A stretch of DNA of 7,718 bases from Clostridia bacterium (GCA_900764115.1 CAAFMR010000031.1:1-7718); one strand, 5' to 3'. Shown: positions 1 through 6,758, counted from the first letter of the stretch. Notes: generated by a model not told the origin, from the sequence alone. Translations and numbers: made by a program.

Positions 1-1277
1 AAGCGGTGCATGCCGGCGGCTTTGACGCCATTGGCATTGATACCTGGGGCGTGGATTTCGGCTTGATCGACAAAAGGGGACATTTGTTGAATAACCCGGT
101 ACATTATCGGGATACCCGCACTGTGGGAATGATTGAAAAAGTGTGCGAGGTAATCCCCAAAGAGGAACTGTATAATAGCACCGGTATTCAGATTGCTGCC
201 ATCAACACCCTGTATCAGCTGGCGTATCTGCAGCAAAATGAGCCGGAGCAGCTGGCACAGGCGGATAAGCTGTTGCTGATGCCGGATTTGTTTGCGTATT
301 TCCTCACCGGCGTTACCCGGGCGGAATACAGCGAGGCGTCGACCACCCAATGCCTGAATCCTAAAACCGGCGATTGGGCATACGAGTTGCTGGATCGTTT
401 GAACATCCCGCCGCGGTTGTTCCCCCCGATCGTGGATCCGGGCGATACATACGGATTGCTGTCGGACGAGATTTGCGAGGAGCTGGGCGCTCCCAAGGTG
501 CCGGTGATTGCTGTGGCGACCCACGATACCGGCTCGGCTGTGGTGGCGGTTCCTTCTCAGGAAAAGGATTTCATTTTCATCAGCTGCGGCACCTGGTCGC
601 TGTTTGGCACCGAATTGCAGGCGCCGGTCATCAACGAAACGTCTTTCAAATTTAACCTCACCAACGAGGGCGGCTTTGGACGCACCACCCGGTTCCTGAA
701 AAACATTATGGGGCTGTGGCTGATTCAGGAGTCCCGCCGCCAGTGGATCCGGGAAGGGGAGAACGTCACCTTTGCCGATTTGGAACGGGAGGCGCTGGCG
801 TGCGAGCCGTTCCGTTGCTTTATCAATCCGGACGATGATTCATTTGTCAGCCCCGGCAATCTGCCGAAACGGGTACAGGAATTCTGCCAGCGTACCGGGC
901 AGTATGTACCTCAGACCCGCGGCGAGATTATGCGGTGTATCTACGAGAGCCTGGCGATGAAGTATCGCTACACCTTCCACGCCATCCGGGAGGTCACAGG
1001 GCTGGAGTATACCAGCATTCATATGATCGGCGGCGGCACAAAAGACCGTCTGTTGTGCCAGATGGCGGCGGATGCCTGCGCCACCCATGTGATCGCTGGC
1101 CCTATCGAGGCTACCGCCACCGGTAACATCGCCGTACAGCTGATTGCGCTGGGCGAAATTGCTGATTTGAAAGAAGCACGGAAAGTGATTGCTGCCTCCG
1201 AACAGCCGAAGTTCTATGAGCCGGTTGACACAGCGGCGTATGACGCGGCGTATGCCCGGTTTGAAAAGCTGCTGTAA
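1..1277 (+). CDS. rhaB: Rhamnulokinase (FGGY carbohydrate kinase), 5'-truncated by window edge
   Basis: Phosphorylates L-rhamnulose with ATP to L-rhamnulose-1-phosphate in the cytoplasm, the step before aldol cleavage. The reading frame is open to the left edge (codons begin at base 3), so the GTG at 6 is not the true start. What is seen, counting from that GTG: a GIDTWGVDFGLID segment near residues 10-22, typical of RhaB; VATHDTGSA with the likely catalytic base Asp174; the phosphate-binding SCGTWSLFG from residue 193; and the FGGY C-terminal GGGTKDRLL motif from residue 342. If Asp174 matches Asp237 of E. coli RhaB (numbering from memory), about 60 N-terminal residues are missing, giving a normal full length near 490. 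It ends 11 bp before ackA, and its stop codon overlaps the ackA ribosome binding site, so the two are probably translationally coupled. No targeting tail is visible, so it should be cytosolic. Fuculokinase or xylulokinase is less likely given the RhaB-like motifs. Confidence 0.9.
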   Translation, partial: AVHAGGFDAIGIDTWGVDFGLIDKRGHLLNNPVHYRDTRTVGMIEKVCEVIPKEELYNSTGIQIAAINTLYQLAYLQQNEPEQLAQADKLLLMPDLFAYFLTGVTRAEYSEASTTQCLNPKTGDWAYELLDRLNIPPRLFPPIVDPGDTYGLLSDEICEELGAPKVPVIAVATHDTGSAVVAVPSQEKDFIFISCGTWSLFGTELQAPVINETSFKFNLTNEGGFGRTTRFLKNIMGLWLIQESRRQWIREGENVTFADLEREALACEPFRCFINPDDDSFVSPGNLPKRVQEFCQRTGQYVPQTRGEIMRCIYESLAMKYRYTFHAIREVTGLEYTSIHMIGGGTKDRLLCQMAADACATHVIAGPIEATATGNIAVQLIALGEIADLKEARKVIAASEQPKFYEPVDTAAYDAAYARFEKLL

Positions 1278-1282
1278 GGAGG
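1276..1282 (+). promoter_or_regulatory. Ribosome binding site of ackA overlapping the rhaB stop codon
   Basis: AAGGAGG lies 6 nt before the ATG at 1289 and shares its first two bases with the TAA stop of rhaB. A ribosome ending on rhaB would sit on this site, which favours coupled translation of the two genes. The match and overlap are seen directly; coupling is inferred. Confidence 0.8.
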
Positions 1283-1288
1283 AAGTGT

Positions 1289-2482
1289 ATGAAAATTCTG
1301 GTTATCAACGCCGGCAGCTCTTCATTGAAGTATCAGCTGTTTGAGATGCCGGAGGGAAAAGTGCTGGCAAAGGGTCTGTGCGAATGCATCGGCATTGCCG
1401 GCGGCTGCATTAAGCATAAGCGACCCGGTAAGGAAGATCACAAGATCGCTATGGACCTGCCGGATCACGAAACCGCTCTGTCGATAGTGCTGAAGCTGCT
1501 GACAGATCCGGAGCTGGGTGTGATTGCCGACATCTCCGAAATTGACGCCGTCGGTCACCGGATCGCTCATGGCGGCGAAAAGCTCAGACAATCCTGCCGC
1601 ATTGACGATGAGGTCATCCAATACCTGTATTCCATTGTAAAGATCAACCCCTTGCATGGTCCTCCGGCTATTGCCGGAATGGAGGGCTGCCGCAAGCTGA
1701 TGCCTTCGGTGCCTATGGTGGGTGTGTTTGACACCTCGTTCCATTCCACGATGCCGGACTATGCGTATATTTACCCGTTGCCGTATGAGCTGTACGAGCA
1801 AGAGAGCATCCGCCGTTATGGGTTCCACGGCACCTCACATCGCTATGTGGCGCACCGGGTGGCGGAGCTGATGGGCAAAGACATCCGGGATTTGCGAATT
1901 GTTACCTGTCACCTGGGCAACGGTTCTTCCATCACGGCGGTGGATCACGGCAAGGTGATCGATACCTCAATGGGCTTTACGCCACAGGAAGGCATCCTTA
2001 TGGGGACCCGTTCCGGCTCGGTAGATCCCACCATACTGACGTACCTGTTGGATGAGGGAATGACCGCCAAAGAAGTGGAAACGATGCTCAATAAAAAATC
2101 CGGTTTCTTGGGCGTTTATGGCAAGTCCAGCGATTCCCGCGCTGTCTGCGATGCTGCTGCGGCGGGGGATGCCCGGGCGCAGCTGGCGCTGAACATCCAG
2201 TATCACGGAATCAAGAAGTATATCGGCGCTTACGTGGCGGAGATGAATGGCATTGATGCACTGGTGTTTACTGCCGGTATCGGAGAAAATGACCGGGATT
2301 TGCGCCGGGAGGTTTGCCGGAATATGGAGTATCTGGGCATCCGTATGGATGAAGAGCGCAACGCTGCGGTGCCCCGGGGTGAAGAGGCGGATTTGTCCGC
2401 CGCAGACGCTGTGGTGCGTACGTGGGTAATTCCCACGGATGAGGAGTATATGATTGCTCTGGACACCGCTTCTTTGGTTTGA
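1289..2482 (+). CDS. ackA: Acetate/propionate kinase
   Basis: Reversibly transfers phosphate between an acyl phosphate and ADP, making ATP when acetyl or propionyl phosphate is converted to the free acid. The 397-residue length fits the family (about 400). The N-terminal VINAGSSSLKYQL, GHRIAHGG with Arg91, FDTSFHSTMP with Asp148, YGFHGTSHRYV with His180, the HLGNGSS loop, GTRSG with Arg241, FTAGIGEN and a C-terminal TDEE near residue 385 are all present. These match the substrate and metal-binding residues known from Methanosarcina and E. coli AckA, so the enzyme should be active. The start at 1289 is fixed by AAGGAGG upstream. The protein begins directly with the catalytic fold and has no encapsulation-peptide-like extension, so it should act in the cytosol. 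Its place between sugar kinase and aldolase suggests it works as the propionate kinase of this pathway, the role PduW has in the Salmonella pdu operon; acetate kinase activity is expected too. Sequence alone cannot separate the substrates. Confidence 0.96.
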   Translation: MKILVINAGSSSLKYQLFEMPEGKVLAKGLCECIGIAGGCIKHKRPGKEDHKIAMDLPDHETALSIVLKLLTDPELGVIADISEIDAVGHRIAHGGEKLRQSCRIDDEVIQYLYSIVKINPLHGPPAIAGMEGCRKLMPSVPMVGVFDTSFHSTMPDYAYIYPLPYELYEQESIRRYGFHGTSHRYVAHRVAELMGKDIRDLRIVTCHLGNGSSITAVDHGKVIDTSMGFTPQEGILMGTRSGSVDPTILTYLLDEGMTAKEVETMLNKKSGFLGVYGKSSDSRAVCDAAAAGDARAQLALNIQYHGIKKYIGAYVAEMNGIDALVFTAGIGENDRDLRREVCRNMEYLGIRMDEERNAAVPRGEEADLSAADAVVRTWVIPTDEEYMIALDTASLV

Positions 2483-2547
2483 AAAGTCGGGGCTCTCCCC
2501 GGTTGTTCATAATGTGTTATTTATAAATTGAAAAGGAGATATGAACT
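2483..2547 (+). other. Intergenic gap with small GC hairpin; possible processing, attenuation or weak promoter region
   Basis: This is the longest non-coding stretch in the window. It opens with a perfect 5-bp inverted repeat CGGGG (2488-2492) / CCCCG (2497-2501) around a CTCT loop, followed by AT-rich DNA including TTGTTC at 2503 and TATAAA at 2522. The hairpin has no true T-run after it, so it is a poor intrinsic terminator. TTGTTC and TATAAA are only 13 bp apart, too close for a standard sigma-70 type promoter. A strong AAGGAG at 2533-2538 serves the aldolase gene. The hairpin might stabilise or mark an mRNA end between the two halves of the operon, but this is speculative. Confidence 0.3.
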
Positions 2548-3357
2548 ATGCAACAGTCAGCCTACGAAATCCAAAAGGAAATCTGCGAAGTCGGTCATAA
2601 GATTTATGCCAAGGGCTTCGTGGCTGCCAACGACGGAAACATCTCCGTCAAGGTGAGCGACAATGAGTTCTATTGCACGCCCACCGGCGTGTCCAAAGGT
2701 GCGCTGACCCCCGATATGATTATCCGCATTGACGGGCAGGGCAATAAGCTGGACGGCAAGCTGAATCCCTCCTCTGAAATCAAGATGCACCTGCGTGTAT
2801 ACCGGGATCGCCCGGATGTAAACGCGGTTGTGCATGCCCATCCCCCTGTGGCGACCGCTTTTACCGTGGCTGGTGTGCCGCTGGATCAGTACATTCTGCC
2901 TGAGGCGGTTCTGACCATCGGCAGTGTGCCCACCTGCGAATACGGCACTCCCTCCACGATGGAAATTCCGGACTCCTTGGAGCCGTACATCCAGGATCAC
3001 GATGCTTTCCTGCTGAAGAATCACGGTGCTCTGACCGTCGGCTGCACGCTGACTAAAGCGTTCTTCACCATGGAAGAGGTCGAGTTTAACGCCAAGATCT
3101 GCAAGTATGCCCGCGAGCTGGGCGGCGTTGAGGAGATTCCTTGCGACCAGCTGGAAAAGCTGATGGAGCTGCGGAAAAAGATGCAGATTCCCGGTCGTCA
3201 TCCCGGCTGCAAAAAGTGCAAGAACCTGGGCACCGAGAATTGCCGCTGCAAGCAGAACATTCCCCATTCCTGCGCTTGTGGTTCCGCGCCTGCTCCGGCT
3301 TCCAACGATCTGGTGGCGGAGATCACCCGGAAAGTGCTGGCTGAGCTGAACAAGTAA
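2548..3357 (+). CDS. Class II sugar-phosphate aldolase (fuculose/rhamnulose-1-phosphate type) with Cys-rich, encapsulation-peptide tail
   Basis: Zn-dependent cleavage of a deoxyketose-1-phosphate to dihydroxyacetone phosphate and L-lactaldehyde. The core (about residues 1-210) is a class II aldolase/adducin fold. The zinc ligands can be placed as His96 and His98 (VVHAHPP) and His159 (LKNHGAL), with catalytic Glu77 in PSSEIKMHL; these match Glu73, His92, His94 and His155 of E. coli FucA. Tyr115 may be the general acid. FucA is about 215 residues, so this 269-residue protein has some 55 extra at the C-terminus: a six-cysteine segment (221-244), a short Ala/Pro/Ser linker and an amphipathic helix (253-269). 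The start at 2548 is set by AAGGAG 9 nt upstream; an ATG at 2541 is in another frame. The family is FucA-like in sequence, but the adjacent rhamnulokinase suggests rhamnulose-1-phosphate as a main substrate. Use of both sugars is plausible. Aldolases in fucose/rhamnose microcompartment loci are known to carry C-terminal targeting helices. Confidence 0.92.
   Translation: MQQSAYEIQKEICEVGHKIYAKGFVAANDGNISVKVSDNEFYCTPTGVSKGALTPDMIIRIDGQGNKLDGKLNPSSEIKMHLRVYRDRPDVNAVVHAHPPVATAFTVAGVPLDQYILPEAVLTIGSVPTCEYGTPSTMEIPDSLEPYIQDHDAFLLKNHGALTVGCTLTKAFFTMEEVEFNAKICKYARELGGVEEIPCDQLEKLMELRKKMQIPGRHPGCKKCKNLGTENCRCKQNIPHSCACGSAPAPASNDLVAEITRKVLAELNK
3208..3279 (+). other. Six-cysteine segment in the aldolase tail
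   Basis: Codes for residues 221-244 of the aldolase, with cysteines at 221, 224, 232, 234, 242 and 244, that is CX2C, then CXC, then CXC, with many Lys/Arg residues between. It lies outside the catalytic fold and just before the targeting helix. The pattern could bind zinc or an iron-sulfur cluster, or form disulfides; the sequence does not decide. It is not part of the standard FucA fold. Confidence 0.75.
3304..3354 (+). other. Predicted C-terminal microcompartment encapsulation peptide of the aldolase
   Basis: The final 17 residues, NDLVAEITRKVLAELNK, form an amphipathic helix with hydrophobic positions L-V--I---VL--L on one face, joined to the body by an Ala/Pro/Ser-rich linker. This is the usual form of encapsulation peptides that bring enzymes to bacterial microcompartment shells. 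It is known from class II aldolases of planctomycete and clostridial fucose/rhamnose compartments. No shell gene is in the window, so the function is inferred from the motif and pathway. Confidence 0.8.
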
Positions 3358-3380
3358 GGCTTCCGGAAAATTCATGCGTA

Positions 3381-3387
3381 AAGGAGG
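3381..3387 (+). promoter_or_regulatory. Ribosome binding site deciding the GTG start of the dehydratase
   Basis: AAGGAGG lies 8 nt before GTG at 3396. No in-frame ATG lies between it and the conserved N-terminus, so this site fixes GTG as the start codon. The start gives a normal glycyl radical enzyme N-terminus with only about ten residues ahead of the conserved RIGLL segment. Confidence 0.8.
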
Positions 3388-3395
3388 GTCGGATC

Positions 3396-5927
3396 GTGGC
3401 TCAATATACGATATATGACGCTGAAAAGACCGCCCGTATCGGACTACTGATCGACCATCTGTATGCGGCGCCGCCGGAAATCGAAGCAGACCGTGCTGAG
3501 TTGATTACGGAGTCTTATCGTGCCACGGAGGGTGAGCCGATTGTGGCTCGCCGCTCCAAGGCATTCTACCACATTCTGGAGAATATTCCGATTACCATTC
3601 GACCGGATGAATTGGTGGTAGGCAGCGCCACAAAGGCGCCCCGAGGCTGTCAAACCTTCCCGGAGTTTTCCTATGCGTGGCTGGAGGAGGAGCTGGATAC
3701 GGTTTCCACCCGAAAGGCAGATCCCTTCGCCATTTCTGAGGATACCAAGCGGCGGCTGCGTGCCACCTTTGGCTATTGGAAGGGCAAAACAACCAGTGAG
3801 CTGGCGACGGCGTATATGGCGCCGGAAACCCTGCGGGCGATGCGGCACAATGTATTTACCCCCGGCAACTATTTCTATAACGGCGTCGGTCATATCTGTG
3901 TGCAGTATGATAAGGTGCTGCGCATCGGTTATCGGGGTATCCGCCGGGAGGCGGAGGAAGCATTGGCGCAGCTGCATGTCAGCGATGGCGATTATGCCCG
4001 CCGGCACGAGTTTCTGGAGGCGGTAATCCGCTCCTGCGACGCGGTGATTCTGTATGCCCGTCGGTATGCGGCATTGGCGGAGGAGCAGGCGCAGACCTGC
4101 GCCGACGATCAGCGGCGGCGGGAGCTGTTGCAGATTGCGGAAAATTGCCGCCGGGTGCCGGAAAACGGAGCGGAGAGCTTTTGGGAGGCTTGCCAGTCCT
4201 TCTGGTTTGTCCAGATGCTGTTGCAGGTGGAGTCCAGCGGTCATTCCATTTCGCCCGGGCGGTTCGATCAGTATATGTATCCGTACTATGTGGCGGATTG
4301 TCAGTCCGGCAAACTCAGTCCGGAGTTTGCGCAGGAATTGATTGACTGCATTTGGATCAAACTGAATGATCTGAATAAGGTGCGGGATGCCGCCTCGGCG
4401 GACGGTTTTGCCGGATATAGCCTGTTCCAGAACCTGATTGTTGGCGGTCAGAATGCCGAAGGGCTGGATGTAACCAACGATTTGTCGTTTATGTGTCTGC
4501 AGGCATCTATGCACGTGCAGTTGCCCGCACCAAGCCTGTCGGTGCGGCTGTGGAACGGGTCGCCTCATGATTTCCGTATTAAGGCGGCGGAGTTGACCCG
4601 TACCGGCGTCGGTCTGCCGGCATACTACAACGACGAGGTGATTATCCCGGCACTTCTCAGCCGTGGGTTAACGCTGGAGGATGCCCGCAGCTATTGCATT
4701 ATCGGTTGCGTGGAGCCCCAGTGCCCGGGCAAAACCGAGGGATGGCATGACGCAGCGTTCTTCAATATGTGCCGGGTGATGGAGCTGATGTTCCATAACG
4801 GTATGGATGAAGGCGAGATGGTGGGCATCGCCAGCGGCGATGTCACGCAAATGACCTCCTATGAGGAGGTTTTGGCTGCCTATCAGAAGCAGATGGATTA
4901 TCTGGTGGAGCTGCTGGTTAATGCGGATAACGCGATTGACACGGCGCATGCGGATTTGTGCCCGCTGCCGTTTGAGTCTTCTATGGCGGATGACTGCATC
5001 AGCCGCGGCTTGCCCTTGCAGCAAGGTGGTGCGCACTATAACTTCACCGGTCCTCAGGGATTTGGTGTGGCGAATGTGGCAGATGCTCTGTATGCTATTC
5101 GCGAACTGGTATTTGTGCAGCATAAGGCGACATTGGCAGACTTTAAGGAAGCCATGGATCACAACTTCGGCGTTGGTTGTGTAGATCCGGCGGATGTATC
5201 CCGGGTGACGGAGGAAATTGTCCGGGCACTGGCTGCCGGCGGACAGACGGTAACCGAGTCGGTGGTGGCGCAGGTGGCAACGATGGTGCAAGCCAATACG
5301 GCGCCGGCAGCGGATCGGGAGCGATATGCACAGCTGCGGGAGTGGATTGAGGCTCTGCCGAAATACGGCAATGACGAGCCGGAGGTGGACGCGATTGCCC
5401 GTCAGGCAGCCTACACCTATACCAAATCCGTGGAAAAGCATCACAACCCCCGGGGCGGTCAGTTCCAGGCGGGATTGTATCCGGTATCAGCCAACGTGCC
5501 GCTGGGCGCCCAGACCGGCGCGACCCCGGACGGTCGGTTGGCACATACACCGGTGGCGGACGGCGTTTCTCCGTCGGCAGGTAAGGATACCCACGGTCCT
5601 ACGGCAGCAGCTTCCTCTGTGGCGCGTTTGGATCACTTCATTGCCTCCAACGGAACACTGTACAATATGAAATTTCATCCGTCTGCGTTAGCCGGTCGGG
5701 CGGGGTTGGAAAACTTCGCGGCATTGGTGCGTACCTATTTCGACAAGAAGGGCAGCCATATGCAATTTAATGTGGTGAGCCGGGAGACGCTCCTAGACGC
5801 GCAAACCCATCCGGAAAAGTACAAATCTCTGGTGGTGCGGGTCGCCGGCTACAGCGCTTTGTTTACGACCCTGTCCCGTTCCCTGCAGGATGACATCATC
5901 CGCCGCACGGAGCAGGCGGGCTTCTGA
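3396..5927 (+). CDS. B12-independent 1,2-propanediol/glycerol dehydratase (glycyl radical enzyme)
   Basis: Uses a protein glycyl radical to dehydrate a 1,2-diol: propanediol to propionaldehyde, or glycerol to 3-hydroxypropionaldehyde. The thiyl cysteine is Cys438 with Glu440 in GCVEPQCPGKTEGW, and the radical site is Gly818 in RVAGYSALF near the C-terminus. Polyol-pocket residues known from Clostridium butyricum glycerol dehydratase (His164, His281, Ser282, Asp447) map to His166, His283, Ser284 and Asp452, the last at the same +14 spacing from the cysteine. This separates it from choline lyase (CutC) and pyruvate formate-lyase. At 843 residues it is about 55 longer than the C. butyricum enzyme, mostly due to an insertion near residues 593-645. 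Length and Cys position resemble the Roseburia inulinivorans propanediol dehydratase, as I recall it. It has no long N-terminal targeting extension. Pathway context favours 1,2-propanediol from lactaldehyde as substrate. It follows the aldolase by 38 bp and precedes its activase by 10 bp. Confidence 0.93.
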   Translation: MAQYTIYDAEKTARIGLLIDHLYAAPPEIEADRAELITESYRATEGEPIVARRSKAFYHILENIPITIRPDELVVGSATKAPRGCQTFPEFSYAWLEEELDTVSTRKADPFAISEDTKRRLRATFGYWKGKTTSELATAYMAPETLRAMRHNVFTPGNYFYNGVGHICVQYDKVLRIGYRGIRREAEEALAQLHVSDGDYARRHEFLEAVIRSCDAVILYARRYAALAEEQAQTCADDQRRRELLQIAENCRRVPENGAESFWEACQSFWFVQMLLQVESSGHSISPGRFDQYMYPYYVADCQSGKLSPEFAQELIDCIWIKLNDLNKVRDAASADGFAGYSLFQNLIVGGQNAEGLDVTNDLSFMCLQASMHVQLPAPSLSVRLWNGSPHDFRIKAAELTRTGVGLPAYYNDEVIIPALLSRGLTLEDARSYCIIGCVEPQCPGKTEGWHDAAFFNMCRVMELMFHNGMDEGEMVGIASGDVTQMTSYEEVLAAYQKQMDYLVELLVNADNAIDTAHADLCPLPFESSMADDCISRGLPLQQGGAHYNFTGPQGFGVANVADALYAIRELVFVQHKATLADFKEAMDHNFGVGCVDPADVSRVTEEIVRALAAGGQTVTESVVAQVATMVQANTAPAADRERYAQLREWIEALPKYGNDEPEVDAIARQAAYTYTKSVEKHHNPRGGQFQAGLYPVSANVPLGAQTGATPDGRLAHTPVADGVSPSAGKDTHGPTAAASSVARLDHFIASNGTLYNMKFHPSALAGRAGLENFAALVRTYFDKKGSHMQFNVVSRETLLDAQTHPEKYKSLVVRVAGYSALFTTLSRSLQDDIIRRTEQAGF
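5172..5330 (+). other. Internal insertion in the dehydratase with two amphipathic helix-like segments
   Basis: Residues about 593-645 have no counterpart in the C. butyricum glycerol dehydratase as I recall it, where the flanking conserved segments (…HNF and ALPKYGND here) are roughly 50 residues closer. Within it, DVSRVTEEIVRALAA (600-614) and QTVTESVVAQVATMVQ (617-632) have the spaced hydrophobic pattern of encapsulation peptides and are bounded by Ala/Gly/Pro-rich stretches. It could be a targeting element held in a surface loop, or simply a structural insertion. The insertion rests on comparison with a remembered sequence; the function is speculative. Confidence 0.6.
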
Positions 5928-5931
5928 GGTG
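5926..5931 (+). promoter_or_regulatory. Ribosome binding site deciding the activase start
   Basis: GAGGTG, overlapping the dehydratase TGA stop, lies 6 nt before the ATG at 5938. It supports that start over an earlier in-frame ATG at 5890 inside the dehydratase gene, and the overlap suggests coupled translation of enzyme and activase. Confidence 0.7.
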
Positions 5932-5937
5932 GCGCTG

Positions 5938-6732
5938 ATGGAGCAAAACTGTTTCAATGTCCGGGGACGGGTGGCGGATGTACAGCGCTATTCCATCCAT
6001 GACGGTCCCGGAATTCGTACCATCGTATTTCTCAAAGGTTGTCATTTTCGGTGCCGCTGGTGCTGTAATCCGGAGATGCAGGAGTATGCTATTGAAACGA
6101 TGGTCGTTAACGGCGTACCTAAAACGGTCGGACGGGATATGTCAGTGGCGGAGGTTATGCAGGAAGTCGTCAAAGACCGGGATTACTACCGGAATTCGGG
6201 CGGCGGCATGACGCTGTCGGGCGGAGAGTGCCTCAGCCAGCCGGAATTTGCCATTGCTTTGCTGCAGGCGGCGAAGGAAGAGGGGCTGAACACGGCGATT
6301 GAAACGACGGGATTTGCCTCCTATGAGGAGGTGATTGCTCGGGTTCTGCCTAATCTGGATACCTGTCTGATGGATATTAAACATATGGATGCCGCAAAAC
6401 ACAAGGCGTTTACCGGACAGAGCAATGCGCTGTGTCTGGAAAATGCGGCAAAAATTGCTGCAAACGCCAAAAAGCTGATTATCCGGGTGCCCACTATACC
6501 GGGATTCAACGATACGCCGGAGGAAATCGGAGCGATTGCCCGGTTCGCGGCATCGCTTCCCGGTGTGGAGCAGTTACATCTGCTTCCGTATCATCGGTTG
6601 GGGCAGGATAAGTACCGGTGGCTCAATCGGGAATATACGCTCCCGGATATTCGACCGCCAGAGAATGAGCATATGGCAGAATTGTTGCGGATCGCCCAGC
6701 AATCCGGTCTGCACTGTCAGATCGGCGGTTAA
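5938..6732 (+). CDS. Glycyl radical enzyme activating enzyme (radical SAM), compact form
   Basis: Cleaves S-adenosylmethionine at a 4Fe-4S cluster to place the radical on Gly818 of the adjacent dehydratase. The cluster motif CX3CX2C is Cys35, Cys39 and Cys42 within KGCHFRCRWCC, preceded by the family segment YSIHDGPGIRT. SGGGMTLSGGE at 87-97 is the SAM-binding glycine motif, and LMDIKHMD, RVPTIPGFND and LLPYHRLGQDKY follow as in other activases. The protein is 264 residues from the ATG at 5938. Only 44 residues separate Cys42 from Ser87, so the ferredoxin-like insert with two extra cysteine clusters, present in many activases of this group (glycerol dehydratase, choline lyase, benzylsuccinate synthase), is absent. 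In that respect it resembles the activase of pyruvate formate-lyase. Its place directly after the dehydratase makes the partner clear. A longer start at 5890 would add 16 Arg/Ser/Ala-rich residues translated out of frame from the dehydratase end and is unlikely. Confidence 0.94.
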   Translation: MEQNCFNVRGRVADVQRYSIHDGPGIRTIVFLKGCHFRCRWCCNPEMQEYAIETMVVNGVPKTVGRDMSVAEVMQEVVKDRDYYRNSGGGMTLSGGECLSQPEFAIALLQAAKEEGLNTAIETTGFASYEEVIARVLPNLDTCLMDIKHMDAAKHKAFTGQSNALCLENAAKIAANAKKLIIRVPTIPGFNDTPEEIGAIARFAASLPGVEQLHLLPYHRLGQDKYRWLNREYTLPDIRPPENEHMAELLRIAQQSGLHCQIGG

Positions 6733-6758
6733 CACTAAGCATTTGAGGAGTTAGCTGT

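Noticed and set aside
6..8. GTG at base 6 as true start of the kinase
   Set aside because: The frame is open further left, no ribosome binding site can be seen, and about 60 residues of the conserved kinase N-terminus would be missing.
2488..2501. Intrinsic terminator after ackA
   Set aside because: The hairpin has only a 5-bp stem and is not followed by a run of T, so termination is not supported.
2503..2527. Sigma-70 type promoter before the aldolase gene
   Set aside because: TTGTTC and TATAAA are 13 bp apart, outside the usual 16-18 bp; too weak to call.
2557..3375. Antisense open frame of 272 codons opposite the aldolase gene
   Set aside because: It mirrors almost the whole aldolase gene, whose zinc ligands are all in place; the antisense translation shows no family motif.
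3444..4568. Long antisense open frame of 374 codons opposite the dehydratase gene
   Set aside because: It lies wholly inside a clearly functional gene, its translation is Arg/Gln/His/Leu-rich without a recognisable domain, and its openness follows from the codon use of the sense strand.
3396..5927. Choline trimethylamine-lyase or pyruvate formate-lyase identity for the glycyl radical enzyme
   Set aside because: The active-site set His166, His283/Ser284, Glu440 and Asp452 matches the diol/glycerol dehydratase pocket, and the single GCVEP cysteine motif is unlike the two-cysteine site of pyruvate formate-lyase.
5890..5937. Upstream in-frame start for the activase
   Set aside because: It would overlap the dehydratase C-terminal codons and add an Arg/Ser/Ala-rich stretch unlike family N-termini; the ATG at 5938 has a properly spaced ribosome binding site.
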